DNA of 64,000 nucleotides from positions 1 through 64,000 of the forward strand of contig JAZKEQ010000026.1 in assembly GCA_040386935.1 (NCBI GenBank), read 5' to 3'. Source of the stretch: JABMMZ01 sp040386935. Lineage in GTDB: Bacteria > Bacteroidota > Bacteroidia > NS11-12g > UBA955. The notes beneath the pieces are model-generated. The model saw only the letters and a program-made list of their open reading frames with translations. It searched no databases and had not been told where the DNA came from. Every line of letters begins with the position of its first letter. Position 1 is the stretch's first letter. Position numbers and translations under genes: made by a program. Shown here piece by piece: positions 18,809-26,766 of this stretch.

Positions 18809-19972
18809 TTATTGTTTGCTTCTTCTTTTCAGTTCTTCGGTAATCAGTTTAAGCTCACGCCCCACCTGACCCTTTACCGAACTGTTTTCTTTGGCTCTTC
18901 GTCCCAGATAAGGTAACACGGCTCTTACAGGTCCGTAAGGCACATACTTGGCTACGTTGTACCCGGCATTGGCCAGATTGTAACTGATGTGGTCGCTCAT
19001 GCCCAATAGCTGAGCAAAGTACAATTGAGTGTTATTGTTGGCAATGCCTTTTTTTGCCATTAAATCAGCCAGTAAATGACTGCTGTCTTCATTATGGGTA
19101 CCTGCACAAATGGCCACTCTGTCGATGTGATTCAGGCAAAGTGTAATGGCTTCGTTGTATTCGATATCTGTAAGTGCTTTGGTATCCTGTATCGGACTCG
19201 GATAGCCTTTGTCAATGGCTCTTGCGCGTTCTTTTTCCATATAAGCACCTCTCACAATTTTAAAACCGATGTGGCACTTCAATGTATTGATAATGGAATT
19301 GATGTGTGCAATACGGTCTTTGCGATAACACTGTATGGTGTTGTAAATAATGGCAGTGTCCTGATTGTATTTGGCCATCATTTCGTAAGTCAGGTTATCG
19401 ATGGTGTCCTGTATCCATGTTTCTTCAGCATCTACAAATAAGCGCACTTTGTTGTCGTAGGCAGATTTGCAAATGGTTTCGAAGCGGTTATAGAAACGTT
19501 GGTACTCTTCCTGTTCTTCAGTCGTCAGGGTTTCATTGGCATTCACTTTAGCCAATAGTTCGAAACGGCCGATGCCCGTAGCTTTGAATACAGAGAAAGG
19601 AATAGCAGTATTGCCCGCAGCTCTCAATACAGTATCAACAATTTCTTTGCAGGTGGCATCAAACACTTCTTCTTTTTCTTCGCCCTCTACAGAGTAATCG
19701 AGTATGGTACCGATATGCGATTTGTTGAGATTGTCAATGGCTTTGGCACAGTCGCTGATGGTTTCGCCACCGCAAAACTGAGCAAATATTGTGTTCTTGA
19801 TAATGCCTTTGATTGGCAAATGAAGTTTAAGTGCAAATGCCGCCAATGGTGGTCCGTAGTTCACCAGCAAGGGGTATTTAAAACTGTTGAATAGCAATCT
19901 TGCCTTTTTTAAGTCTGCGTTTGATTTGTGTGCAAAGGCAATGGCTGTATTGTTAAAGTCGGGTTGGGGCAT
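18809..19972 (-). CDS. Proline dehydrogenase
   Basis: 387 residues, the length of monofunctional PRODH. FAD/proline-site motifs visible are GFKIVRGAYMEKERARA, a TIQCYRKD strand, AGTHNEDS, and the C-terminal YVPYGPVRAVLPYLGRRAKENSS with its conserved Arg pair. It oxidises proline to pyrroline-5-carboxylate at the membrane quinone pool. The P5C dehydrogenase gene is not in the window. It ends 57 bases before the surface-protein gene start. Confidence 0.95.
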   Translation of the reverse strand: MPQPDFNNTAIAFAHKSNADLKKARLLFNSFKYPLLVNYGPPLAAFALKLHLPIKGIIKNTIFAQFCGGETISDCAKAIDNLNKSHIGTILDYSVEGEEKEEVFDATCKEIVDTVLRAAGNTAIPFSVFKATGIGRFELLAKVNANETLTTEEQEEYQRFYNRFETICKSAYDNKVRLFVDAEETWIQDTIDNLTYEMMAKYNQDTAIIYNTIQCYRKDRIAHINSIINTLKCHIGFKIVRGAYMEKERARAIDKGYPSPIQDTKALTDIEYNEAITLCLNHIDRVAICAGTHNEDSSHLLADLMAKKGIANNNTQLYFAQLLGMSDHISYNLANAGYNVAKYVPYGPVRAVLPYLGRRAKENSSVKGQVGRELKLITEELKRRSKQ

Positions 19973-20022
19973 GCTTATTTAAAGTGGTGCAAAAATAACG
20001 GGTATTTTGTTTTGAGGAAAAT

Positions 20023-20634
20023 TTAAAATTCCTTGGCTCTTGCGTTAATGGTTTTACAAACGCCATCAATGAAATTCAATACTTCATCGCGACCAATTTT
20101 TTCTTCGGCCGATGTAATGAAAACATCCGGCAACTCTTCCCATGTTTCAAGCAGCTTGTCCTTGAAATTTTGAACATTGGTCTCTAGTTCCTTCGGTTTT
20201 AATTTATCTGATTTGGTGAATACAATGCAGAAAGGGATAGCAGAAACGCCCAACCATTCTATGAATTCCACATCTATTTTTTGTGGTGGCAGCCTGCTGT
20301 CTATCAGAACAAATACACAGTTCATCGTTTCTCTGTCCTGCAAATACTGCTGTATCATTTCGCCAAATGTATGGCGCAAATCCCTGGATATTTTCGCGTA
20401 ACCATAGCCAGGTAAATCCACCAGAAACCATCTGTCATCCACTAAAAACTGCACAATGTGTTGTGTTTTACCCGGTTTTGAGGAGGTCTTGGCCAGGTCC
20501 TTGCGGTTGCACAACATATTGATGAGGGAACTTTTACCAACATTACTTCTGCCAATGAAGGCAAACTCAGGGAAACCGGGCTTGGGCAATGCGGTATAGG
20601 CGGGGTATGAACCTTTAAATTCGGCTTTTTTCAT
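20023..20634 (-). CDS. engB: Ribosome biogenesis GTP-binding protein EngB (YihA/YsxC)
   Basis: 203 residues. G1 GRSNVGKSS is at 28-36, the G2 region is SSKPGKTQ, G3 is DLPGYGYAK, G4 is TKSD and G5 is TSAEEKIG, in the family order for EngB, which acts in large-subunit assembly. It is divergent from ubiE across a 72-base shared promoter region; a perfect TACTTTTG -7 box lies on its strand. Confidence 0.97.
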   Translation of the reverse strand: MKKAEFKGSYPAYTALPKPGFPEFAFIGRSNVGKSSLINMLCNRKDLAKTSSKPGKTQHIVQFLVDDRWFLVDLPGYGYAKISRDLRHTFGEMIQQYLQDRETMNCVFVLIDSRLPPQKIDVEFIEWLGVSAIPFCIVFTKSDKLKPKELETNVQNFKDKLLETWEELPDVFITSAEEKIGRDEVLNFIDGVCKTINARAKEF

Positions 20635-20661
20635 GGTACTGATATTCTGTTTTGAAGTGCT

Positions 20662-20692
20662 TATCTTTGCACCTGAATTTTTTACAAAAGTA
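20662..20692. promoter_or_regulatory. Divergent engB/ubiE promoter region
   Basis: The plus strand has TATCTTTG at 20662-20669 (perfect TAnnTTTG) facing ubiE. The minus strand has TACTTTTG (complement of 20685-20692) facing engB. The two -7 boxes are 15 bases apart on opposite strands, so the two transcripts probably compete or overlap. No good -33 TTG is visible at standard spacing for either. Confidence 0.55.
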
Positions 20693-20706
20693 ATTTAAAT
20701 ATTCCA

Positions 20707-21432
20707 TTGAGTACCGTAAAACCCATACAAACTTCGGAGATAGGCAAGAAACAGCAGGTTGAAGAAATGTTTGATAGCATCTCAGGACGCTATGATTTTT
20801 TGAATCATTTCCTGTCACTGGGCATCGATAAAGGCTGGCGAAAAAAAGCCATTCGCGAATTACAAGCGAGCAAGCCGCAACACATTTTGGATATGGCAAC
20901 AGGCACAGGTGATTTGGCGATAGAAGCACTGAGTCTTCATCCAAAAAAAATAACAGGCATCGACCTGAGTGAAGGTATGCTGAGTGTTGGACGCAAAAAG
21001 ATGGCTGCTAAAAATTACACCGATACCATTGAAATGCTGAAAGGGGACAGCGAAAAAATATTGTTTCCTGATGCTACATTTGATGCTTGTACTGTGGGAT
21101 TCGGAGTGCGCAATTTTGAAAATCTGCAGGCCGGTCTTTCTGAAATTTTCAGAGTGTTGAAACCAGGTGCGAAATTGGTGGTACTTGAATTCAGTAAACC
21201 CAAAAAGTTTCCTGTAAAAAATCTGTATAATTTCTACTTCCGCACAATATTGCCGCTTTGGGGGCGTTTTATATCCAAAAACAATAGCGCTTATACCTAT
21301 CTTCCCGAATCTGTCAAACATTTTCCTGATGGTGAGGCTTTCATTCAACAACTCCACCAAGTAGGATTCAAACAAACGACCTATAAAACATTAACTTTCG
21401 GAATTTGCAGTATCTACACAGGTATAAAATAA
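20707..21432 (+). CDS. ubiE: Demethylmenaquinone methyltransferase (UbiE/MenG) with a TTG start
   Basis: 241 residues from TTG 20707. The first ATG (20767) would remove the conserved SEIGKKQQVEEMFDSIS region, so TTG is the likelier start. FDSISGRYDFLNHFLSLGIDKGWRKKAI is diagnostic of the family, as are the SAM-binding DMATGTGDLAIEAL, GIDLSEGML and FGVRNFENL motifs and the LEFSKPK strand. It makes the last step of menaquinone synthesis, consistent with a phylum that respires with menaquinone. It overlaps the next gene by 28 bases. Confidence 0.95.
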   Translation: MSTVKPIQTSEIGKKQQVEEMFDSISGRYDFLNHFLSLGIDKGWRKKAIRELQASKPQHILDMATGTGDLAIEALSLHPKKITGIDLSEGMLSVGRKKMAAKNYTDTIEMLKGDSEKILFPDATFDACTVGFGVRNFENLQAGLSEIFRVLKPGAKLVVLEFSKPKKFPVKNLYNFYFRTILPLWGRFISKNNSAYTYLPESVKHFPDGEAFIQQLHQVGFKQTTYKTLTFGICSIYTGIK

Positions 21433-22112
21433 TCTATCTGTCAATCTTTGTATTGATACAGTTCTCCGCAAAAGGGCAGGGACTGGAACACAATCCGCAT
21501 TACGATTTGAGACGCTTTCACTTTGGATTTTCAATTGTGCCAAATTTTGGTAAAGCCAAAGTGATAACAGCTCCCGATTTTTATTTAAGAGATTCAGTGC
21601 AACGCATCAAAGCCTTAGGGTTTCCTGGTTTTGGTTTCGGTGGTATCATCGATTGTAGATTAGCTAAATTATTAACCGTACGTTATCTGGCGCAAATACA
21701 ATTCAGTCAGCGCAATTTTGAATACACCTTTAAAGATGGCAGAACCGAGACAGCTAAAACAGAAACTGTGGCACTCGATCAATGCATCTTGTTTAAATAC
21801 CATAGTATAAGACATAAGAACAACCGTTTTTATGTAATAGGAGGCGGTAAACTGGCCTATGATTTTGCGAGTGACGAAGACGCTGTACGCAGCCCAAACA
21901 GAGCATTGGTTCCCTTTAAAGCCACCTCATTCTTTTATGAGTTTGGTGCAGGTTGGGATCATTTCGGACAGTTTGCACTCATTTCCACAGAATTAAAAAT
22001 GAGCAACAGTATTACCAATGTGTTGAGTAAGGATCCTTATATCTACACCTCTTCTATTGATCGTATCCAAGCCCGATTATTTCAGATTTCATTCCATTTT
22101 CATGCACTTTAA
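21405..22112 (+). CDS. porT: PorT-family outer membrane beta-barrel protein (T9SS component)
   Basis: 235 residues. The start is probably TTG 21405; no ATG exists before the hydrophobic signal segment IIYLSIFVLIQFSAKG. The mature part is rich in alternating aromatic/polar strands and ends in a C-terminal aromatic-rich strand (FQISFHFHAL), as expected for a small barrel. Position directly after ubiE and the HYDLRRFHFGFSIVPNFGK start support PorT/SprT, needed for T9SS export. This fits the many sorting-domain proteins in the window. It overlaps ubiE by 28 bases and tgt by 11. Confidence 0.82.
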   Translation: MQYLHRYKIIYLSIFVLIQFSAKGQGLEHNPHYDLRRFHFGFSIVPNFGKAKVITAPDFYLRDSVQRIKALGFPGFGFGGIIDCRLAKLLTVRYLAQIQFSQRNFEYTFKDGRTETAKTETVALDQCILFKYHSIRHKNNRFYVIGGGKLAYDFASDEDAVRSPNRALVPFKATSFFYEFGAGWDHFGQFALISTELKMSNSITNVLSKDPYIYTSSIDRIQARLFQISFHFHAL

Positions 22113-23220
22113 ACTGACCCATACCGAGCAACACAGCAGTGCCCGGATAGGAGAATTGCACACCGACCATGGCATTATACAAACACCCATTTTTATGCCG
22201 GTGGGAACTATTGGTAGTGTAAAAGCCATCAATCAACAACAGTTGAAAGAAGACATCAAGGCGCAAATTATTTTAGGCAATACCTATCACCTATACCTTC
22301 GTCCCGGTATTAAGGTTTTGAATGAAGCAGGTGGACTCCACAAGTTTATGAACTGGAGCGGTCCCATACTTACCGACAGTGGCGGCTATCAGGTGTACAG
22401 TTTGGCTGAAAAAAGAAAACTAACCGAAGAAGGAGCGAAGTTTCAATCGCATATAGATGGCAGCCGACATTTGTTTACACCCGAAAATGTGATAGACATA
22501 CAACGCAATATCGGGGCCGATATCATGATGGCTTTTGATGAATGCCCGCCATATCCGAGCACTTATCAGTATGCGGAGAAGAGTATGCACATGACCCACC
22601 GCTGGCTCGACCGCTGCATACAACGCGTGAATGAAACAACAGGATTGTACGGATACGAACAGGCATTGTTCCCCATTTTACAAGGCAGTACTTATAAAGA
22701 TTTGAGAAAACAAAGTGCGGAGTACATAGCCGGTAAGGATTGCTTAGGCAATGCCATAGGCGGCCTGAGTGTGGGCGAACCACATGACATGATGTATGAA
22801 ACTACTGAACTGGTGTGCAACATATTGCCAAAAGACAAACCGCGTTACCTGATGGGTGTGGGTACACCTGATAATATATTGGAGTGTATTGCCCTAGGTA
22901 TCGATATGTTTGATTGCGTAATGCCGACCCGCAATGGTCGCAATGGTACATTGTTTACCAAAGACGGCATGATGAATATCAAAAACAAAAAATGGGAGAA
23001 TGATTTTTCTCCACTTGATGAGTTGCATTTGCCCAACTACAGCAAAGCTTATATGCGTCACCTGTTCATGGCAGGCGAAATGCTAGGGCCCCAGTTGGCC
23101 AGTCTTCACAATTTGTCATTTTATTTGTGGTTGGTTGGGGAAGCCCGTCAACGCATAGCTGATAATACCTTCACCACCTGGAAAAACAGTATGGTACAGA
23201 AATTGAAACAGAAGTTGTAA
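22102..23220 (+). CDS. tgt: Queuine tRNA-ribosyltransferase
   Basis: About 372 residues from ATG 22102, chosen because MHFKLTHTEQHSSARIGEL is the normal N-terminus; the longer frame from 22057 reads through porT. LTDSGGYQVYSL carries the active Asp region, and GVGTPDNILECIALGIDMFDCVMPTRNGRNGTLF carries the nucleophile Asp. The enzyme swaps guanine 34 for queuine/preQ1 in tRNA. Unlike the E. coli enzyme, the Cys-x-Cys-x-x-Cys zinc site before NYSKAYMRHL is missing (it reads PLDELHLP). Confidence 0.95.
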   Translation: MHFKLTHTEQHSSARIGELHTDHGIIQTPIFMPVGTIGSVKAINQQQLKEDIKAQIILGNTYHLYLRPGIKVLNEAGGLHKFMNWSGPILTDSGGYQVYSLAEKRKLTEEGAKFQSHIDGSRHLFTPENVIDIQRNIGADIMMAFDECPPYPSTYQYAEKSMHMTHRWLDRCIQRVNETTGLYGYEQALFPILQGSTYKDLRKQSAEYIAGKDCLGNAIGGLSVGEPHDMMYETTELVCNILPKDKPRYLMGVGTPDNILECIALGIDMFDCVMPTRNGRNGTLFTKDGMMNIKNKKWENDFSPLDELHLPNYSKAYMRHLFMAGEMLGPQLASLHNLSFYLWLVGEARQRIADNTFTTWKNSMVQKLKQKL

Positions 23221-23227
23221 AATTAAT

Positions 23228-24316
23228 ATGGCGCTGATTAAAAAACTCGACTGGTACATCATCAGGAAATTCCTGACCACATTTGTGGTAACCCTGTCAC
23301 TGTTCATCGTCATCATCATTGTATTCGATATTTCTGAAAAGCTGGATGATTTTCTTAAAAAAGAAGCCCCAATTTCCGATATCATATTCAAGTATTATGT
23401 CAATTACGTGCCCTTCTTTCTGAACATGTTCAGTCCGGTATTTATTTTCATTTCTGTTATTTTCTTTACGTCTAAATTGGCTTCACGTTCCGAGATTGTG
23501 GCAACACTGTCTGCGGGTGTCAGCTACAACCGTTTCTTAAGACCCTATATTATTACGGCCGGTATACTTGCCATCGTTTCCTTTTTGTTGAATGCCTACA
23601 TCATTCCTCACTCCGATAAGATTCGTATCACTTTCGAAAATAAATATGTGCGCGACATCAAGGACGATTATTCCAATCACGTACACCGTCAGATAAAACC
23701 CAATACTTATTTCTTTATTGAATACTTCGGATATGCCGATAGTATTGGCGGAGGTGTAACACTCGAGTATTACGAAAACAATTTGTTAAAAAGCAGATTG
23801 TACAGCAAGCGCATCAGTTGGAACCGCCCCAAACAAAAATGGCGTTTGGAGGATTACATGATCCGCGATTTTAAAGCCGATAAAAACGAAAACATTACCA
23901 CCGGTAAATTTTTAGATACCCTCATTGAATTTAATCCTGCTGACTTCTTTAGGCACAGCGATGATGTGCAGGCATTTGATTTGAAAGAGTTGAATGCATA
24001 CATCGATCAGGAACGCAAGCGAGGAGCACCCGATGTGGCCTTTTATGAAACAGATAAATACAGGCGCTATGCATCGCCATTTGCTACCTTTATTTTAACC
24101 ATCATTGGTGTATGTGTGTCGAGCAGAAAATCAAGGGGAGGTGTGGGTTTGAATCTGGGTGTTGGTATACTCATCAGTTTCCTGTACTTATTTGTTATAC
24201 AGTATTTCACTACTTATGGCGCCATGGATATTATACCGCCTATGCTGGCTGTGTGGATTCCTAATTTTATTTTTATTGGTGTGGCGTATTACCTGTACCG
24301 CAACGTACAGAAGTAA
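23228..24316 (+). CDS. LptF/LptG-type permease (YjgP/YjgQ)
   Basis: 362 residues. There are three N-terminal membrane spans (FLTTFVVTLSLFIVIIIVF; FFLNMFSPVFIFISVIFF; IITAGILAIVSFLLNAYII), a soluble periplasmic middle, and C-terminal spans (FATFILTIIGVCVSS; LGVGILISFLYLFVIQYF; WIPNFIFIGVAYYLY). This is the LptF/G topology for extracting LPS from the inner membrane with LptB, found at 6906-7664. It begins 7 bases after tgt, last gene of the ubiE-porT-tgt operon. Whether F or G cannot be decided by eye. Confidence 0.9.
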   Translation: MALIKKLDWYIIRKFLTTFVVTLSLFIVIIIVFDISEKLDDFLKKEAPISDIIFKYYVNYVPFFLNMFSPVFIFISVIFFTSKLASRSEIVATLSAGVSYNRFLRPYIITAGILAIVSFLLNAYIIPHSDKIRITFENKYVRDIKDDYSNHVHRQIKPNTYFFIEYFGYADSIGGGVTLEYYENNLLKSRLYSKRISWNRPKQKWRLEDYMIRDFKADKNENITTGKFLDTLIEFNPADFFRHSDDVQAFDLKELNAYIDQERKRGAPDVAFYETDKYRRYASPFATFILTIIGVCVSSRKSRGGVGLNLGVGILISFLYLFVIQYFTTYGAMDIIPPMLAVWIPNFIFIGVAYYLYRNVQK

Positions 24317-24811
24317 GGTTTTTTTATTTCACTATTAAACCAATTGTAATTGCTATTATTCGTGTTATTATTTTTAGCAATAAGTATTTTGTTATCATTT
24401 AAGATTTTCAAAAAATGATTAAACGATATTTCAAAACGGATTTTGCGGGTTGACGTCCAGGAAAGGTGTAAAATTTTGATTTTTCAGCCCGTAGAGTCTA
24501 GCCATGCGCGGCAAAGAAAAATTAAAATTTCACTTTGGTGGTGGGCTTTTTGCTCCACTTTTTGCCCAGACAAAAAGTGGAAAAATCAAACATAGTGAGT
24601 TAAATTTTATTTTAGTTATAAATCCTTATGATTTAGTAAATTGTCAAGTTCAACTAGGGTAATAATTTATTGACTAGCATATTTTATTTTTCTCTTTACT
24701 TTTTTGCATTGCGAAAAAAGTAACAAAAATCTCATTATGAGGCATTACCCACCCGAGCACATATAGGTCATTTTTGGGCATGGAATCCTAGATAGATATT
24801 ATATTAAACTT
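24317..24811. other. 495-bp gene-free convergent intergenic region made of inverted repeats
   Basis: No credible ORF. It lies between the 3' ends of the LptG-like gene (plus) and mltG (minus). It contains an 18-nt imperfect inverted repeat (24468-24485 with 24516-24533), a perfect 11-bp hairpin (24554-24564 with 24571-24581, TCCACTTTTTG/CAAAAAGTGGA), and repeat copy A (24657-24791). The hairpins may act as terminators for both flanking genes. Confidence 0.75.
24657..24791 (-). repeat. Dispersed intergenic repeat, copy A (uninterrupted)
   Basis: Read on the minus strand, it starts CTAGGATTCC and ends CTAGTCAATAAATTATTACC(C). It aligns with copy B (30481-30791, plus strand): the first 71 positions are ungapped with 57 identities by hand count, then a hairpin core of 26 identical bases, then a CTAGTCAATAAA tail. 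The core hairpin is TTACTTTTTT/AAAAAAGTAA (24696-24723). Confidence 0.8.
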
Positions 24812-25846
24812 TTATTGAATCCCTCTTCTGTCCAATGCAGCTTGATAGCGCTTGGCATTCAACAAATGCTCATTGTAACTAACAGTAAAATTGTGATAAC
24901 CGCTAAAATCTTCGCGGGCACACATAAAAATATAATTATGCTCGGTAAAATGTAGGACTGCCTCTATGGCCTGCTTACTAGGAATGCAGATTGGTCCCGG
25001 AGGTAAGCCGTTGTATTTATAAGTATTGTAAGGCGACTCAACAGTCAAGTGTATTTTCAAAACGCGTTTTAGCAGCGGTTGATTAAGCGCAAATTTAATG
25101 GTAGGATCAGCCTGCAGCGGCATACCCATTCTAAGGCGGTTCAGGTACATGCCAGCCACTATCGGCATCTCATCTACTTGATTAGTTTCTTTACATACAA
25201 TACTGGCCAGTGTTGAAACCTCAATAGGTGTTAGACCGCATTGTAGAGCCAATGCTTTTCTGTTGTCGTTCCAATATTTATCGTATTCTTTTTTTAAGCG
25301 CTGCATCAGCTCATCGGGCTCGGTGTGCCAAAACACATTGTAGGTGTCGGGTAAGGGGAGGGCGAATACAGTTTTTAAATTAAAGCCCATTGAGTCGAGG
25401 TAGGCAGTGTCGTTCAATAAATATAAGAATGCATCGGTATCGGGTTCCAGTTTATTGCCGCAGTTTTCAGCAAATTGTTGCACATCGGTCATGCCTCTTA
25501 CCACCAGGTTCACAGTTTGGCTGCGACCCGAGCGGAATAGTCTTACCACATCTGTAATGGTCATGTTGGGTGTTAGTTGGTAGCGACCTTTCTTCATCCA
25601 GCGTTGCAGGTTCATGCGTTCGGCTACCTTAATAAAAACAGAAGGGTATTTCAATCCGCATTCTTTTTCGAGTTTAAGCGCCAATGAGGCAATGTTGTCA
25701 TCGTTGCCTATACGCAGGTAATAATCGGAAGTAATGGTAGTTGCTTTGCTTTTGTACAGATACAACGCAGTGCCGCCAGTGATAATCACTAACAATACAA
25801 TCACTAACAGAATGCGAAGGATGATACGGGTTTTCTTAGTAGCCAT
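24812..25846 (-). CDS. mltG: Endolytic murein transglycosylase MltG (YceG-like)
   Basis: 344 residues. One N-terminal membrane anchor (ILRILLVIVLLVIITGGTALYLY) is followed by a LysM-like segment. The YceG catalytic block STLASIVCKETNQVDEMPIVAGMYLNRLRMGMPLQADPTIKFAL contains the conserved Lys-Glu pair; the ending YNGLPPGPICIPSKQAIEAVLH is diagnostic. It cleaves nascent peptidoglycan strands in the periplasm, limiting glycan length. It is preceded by a lipoprotein gene on the same strand, with an inverted repeat between them. Confidence 0.95.
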   Translation of the reverse strand: MATKKTRIILRILLVIVLLVIITGGTALYLYKSKATTITSDYYLRIGNDDNIASLALKLEKECGLKYPSVFIKVAERMNLQRWMKKGRYQLTPNMTITDVVRLFRSGRSQTVNLVVRGMTDVQQFAENCGNKLEPDTDAFLYLLNDTAYLDSMGFNLKTVFALPLPDTYNVFWHTEPDELMQRLKKEYDKYWNDNRKALALQCGLTPIEVSTLASIVCKETNQVDEMPIVAGMYLNRLRMGMPLQADPTIKFALNQPLLKRVLKIHLTVESPYNTYKYNGLPPGPICIPSKQAIEAVLHFTEHNYIFMCAREDFSGYHNFTVSYNEHLLNAKRYQAALDRRGIQ

Positions 25847-25875
25847 CAGTGCAACAAAAATAAATGAAAATATTT

Positions 25876-25911
25876 GTTGTTGGTGAATCCCTGAATTTCG
25901 AGACCAACAAC
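25876..25911. repeat. 9-bp perfect inverted repeat between the lipoprotein gene and mltG
   Basis: GTTGTTGGT (25876-25884) and ACCAACAAC (25903-25911) form a stem with an 18-base loop, 16 bases after the lipoprotein stop on the minus strand. There is no T-run right after it, so terminator function is weak; it may be an mRNA-stabilising hairpin. Confidence 0.4.
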
Positions 25912-25926
25912 GGCAGAAGGCTTATA

Positions 25927-26628
25927 CTATTCCTCGTTTCCCTGAGCCAGTTGCGTTTTTATAGTTACTTCATCATACACCTGCATGGCTCGCCAGTCAA
26001 CAAGGTACAGCTTTTCTTTTTCTAACAATTTTGCCAGTTGAACAGAACCGGCTTTTAACTCTGCATCGCTGTCGCACGAGTAAATGCAGAAAGTTTTTAC
26101 TGTGTTGTTGTCCACTACAACGTAATAACTGATGCCATTCACAGTAAAGAAAAAACCGCCTTTCACTTTTCCGGGATTGTTTTCTATAGCAAGACCTTCC
26201 ATGCTAATGGCTTTATTGGTTAAATAGGCTTTCAGTTTTGAAAAGTCGATTGAAAGGGGCTGGGTAATTAATTTTCTTACTGCTATTTTTTTATAGGCAG
26301 AGTATGTTTCCCCATCGTGAGAGAAGTTGTCGTAGATGTTTTTGATATCTGCTATTTCCTTGTCAATATCGGTTTTGTAGTCTTTTGAAATAAATTCGAT
26401 TTGTCGCCATTCATCTTCATTGATAAAAGTGCAGGTATCTTTTTTTTCTTCAAATGCGGGCAAAGCATCATTGATGGTGGCAGAGGTAAATAAAAGTGCA
26501 TTTGGATCGATGGTGGTGGTAGTTTTAGCAGAGTCTTTAGGTGATGTTTTAGTAGCAGGGCCGTTGTTGCAACCCAATAGTGCTATTGCCAGGGCCAATG
26601 ATCCGATAATAGAAGTATTTATTTTCAT
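25927..26628 (-). CDS. Uncharacterised lipoprotein
   Basis: 233 residues with a lipoprotein signal peptide ending in LAIALLGC (lipobox LLGC), then a low-complexity linker rich in T, K and S. The rest is a mixed alpha/beta domain that I cannot assign (GGFFFTVNGISYYVVVDNNTVKTFCIYSCDS is the most ordered part). Probably an outer-membrane or periplasmic lipoprotein. It lies 80 bases upstream of mltG on the same strand, and could be co-transcribed with it. No function is proposed. Confidence 0.75.
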   Translation of the reverse strand: MKINTSIIGSLALAIALLGCNNGPATKTSPKDSAKTTTTIDPNALLFTSATINDALPAFEEKKDTCTFINEDEWRQIEFISKDYKTDIDKEIADIKNIYDNFSHDGETYSAYKKIAVRKLITQPLSIDFSKLKAYLTNKAISMEGLAIENNPGKVKGGFFFTVNGISYYVVVDNNTVKTFCIYSCDSDAELKAGSVQLAKLLEKEKLYLVDWRAMQVYDEVTIKTQLAQGNEE

Positions 26629-26766
26629 GATGCTGTTATTTGATGCAATTACAATATTCGGGAAATTGAATGGAAAAATGGTAAGGATCGGTATGTTTGC
26701 TGTTTGTGTTTCTTTAAACTTTGAAATATAATAAACCTGGAATTCTAAAATAGTAGATAATGTTTT

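Noticed and set aside
20860..21375. 171-codon minus-strand frame across ubiE
   Set aside because: Antisense shadow of a strongly conserved methyltransferase gene.
25876..25911. Inverted repeat before mltG as a strong terminator
   Set aside because: Stem is perfect but there is no T-run, so I kept it only as a repeat.
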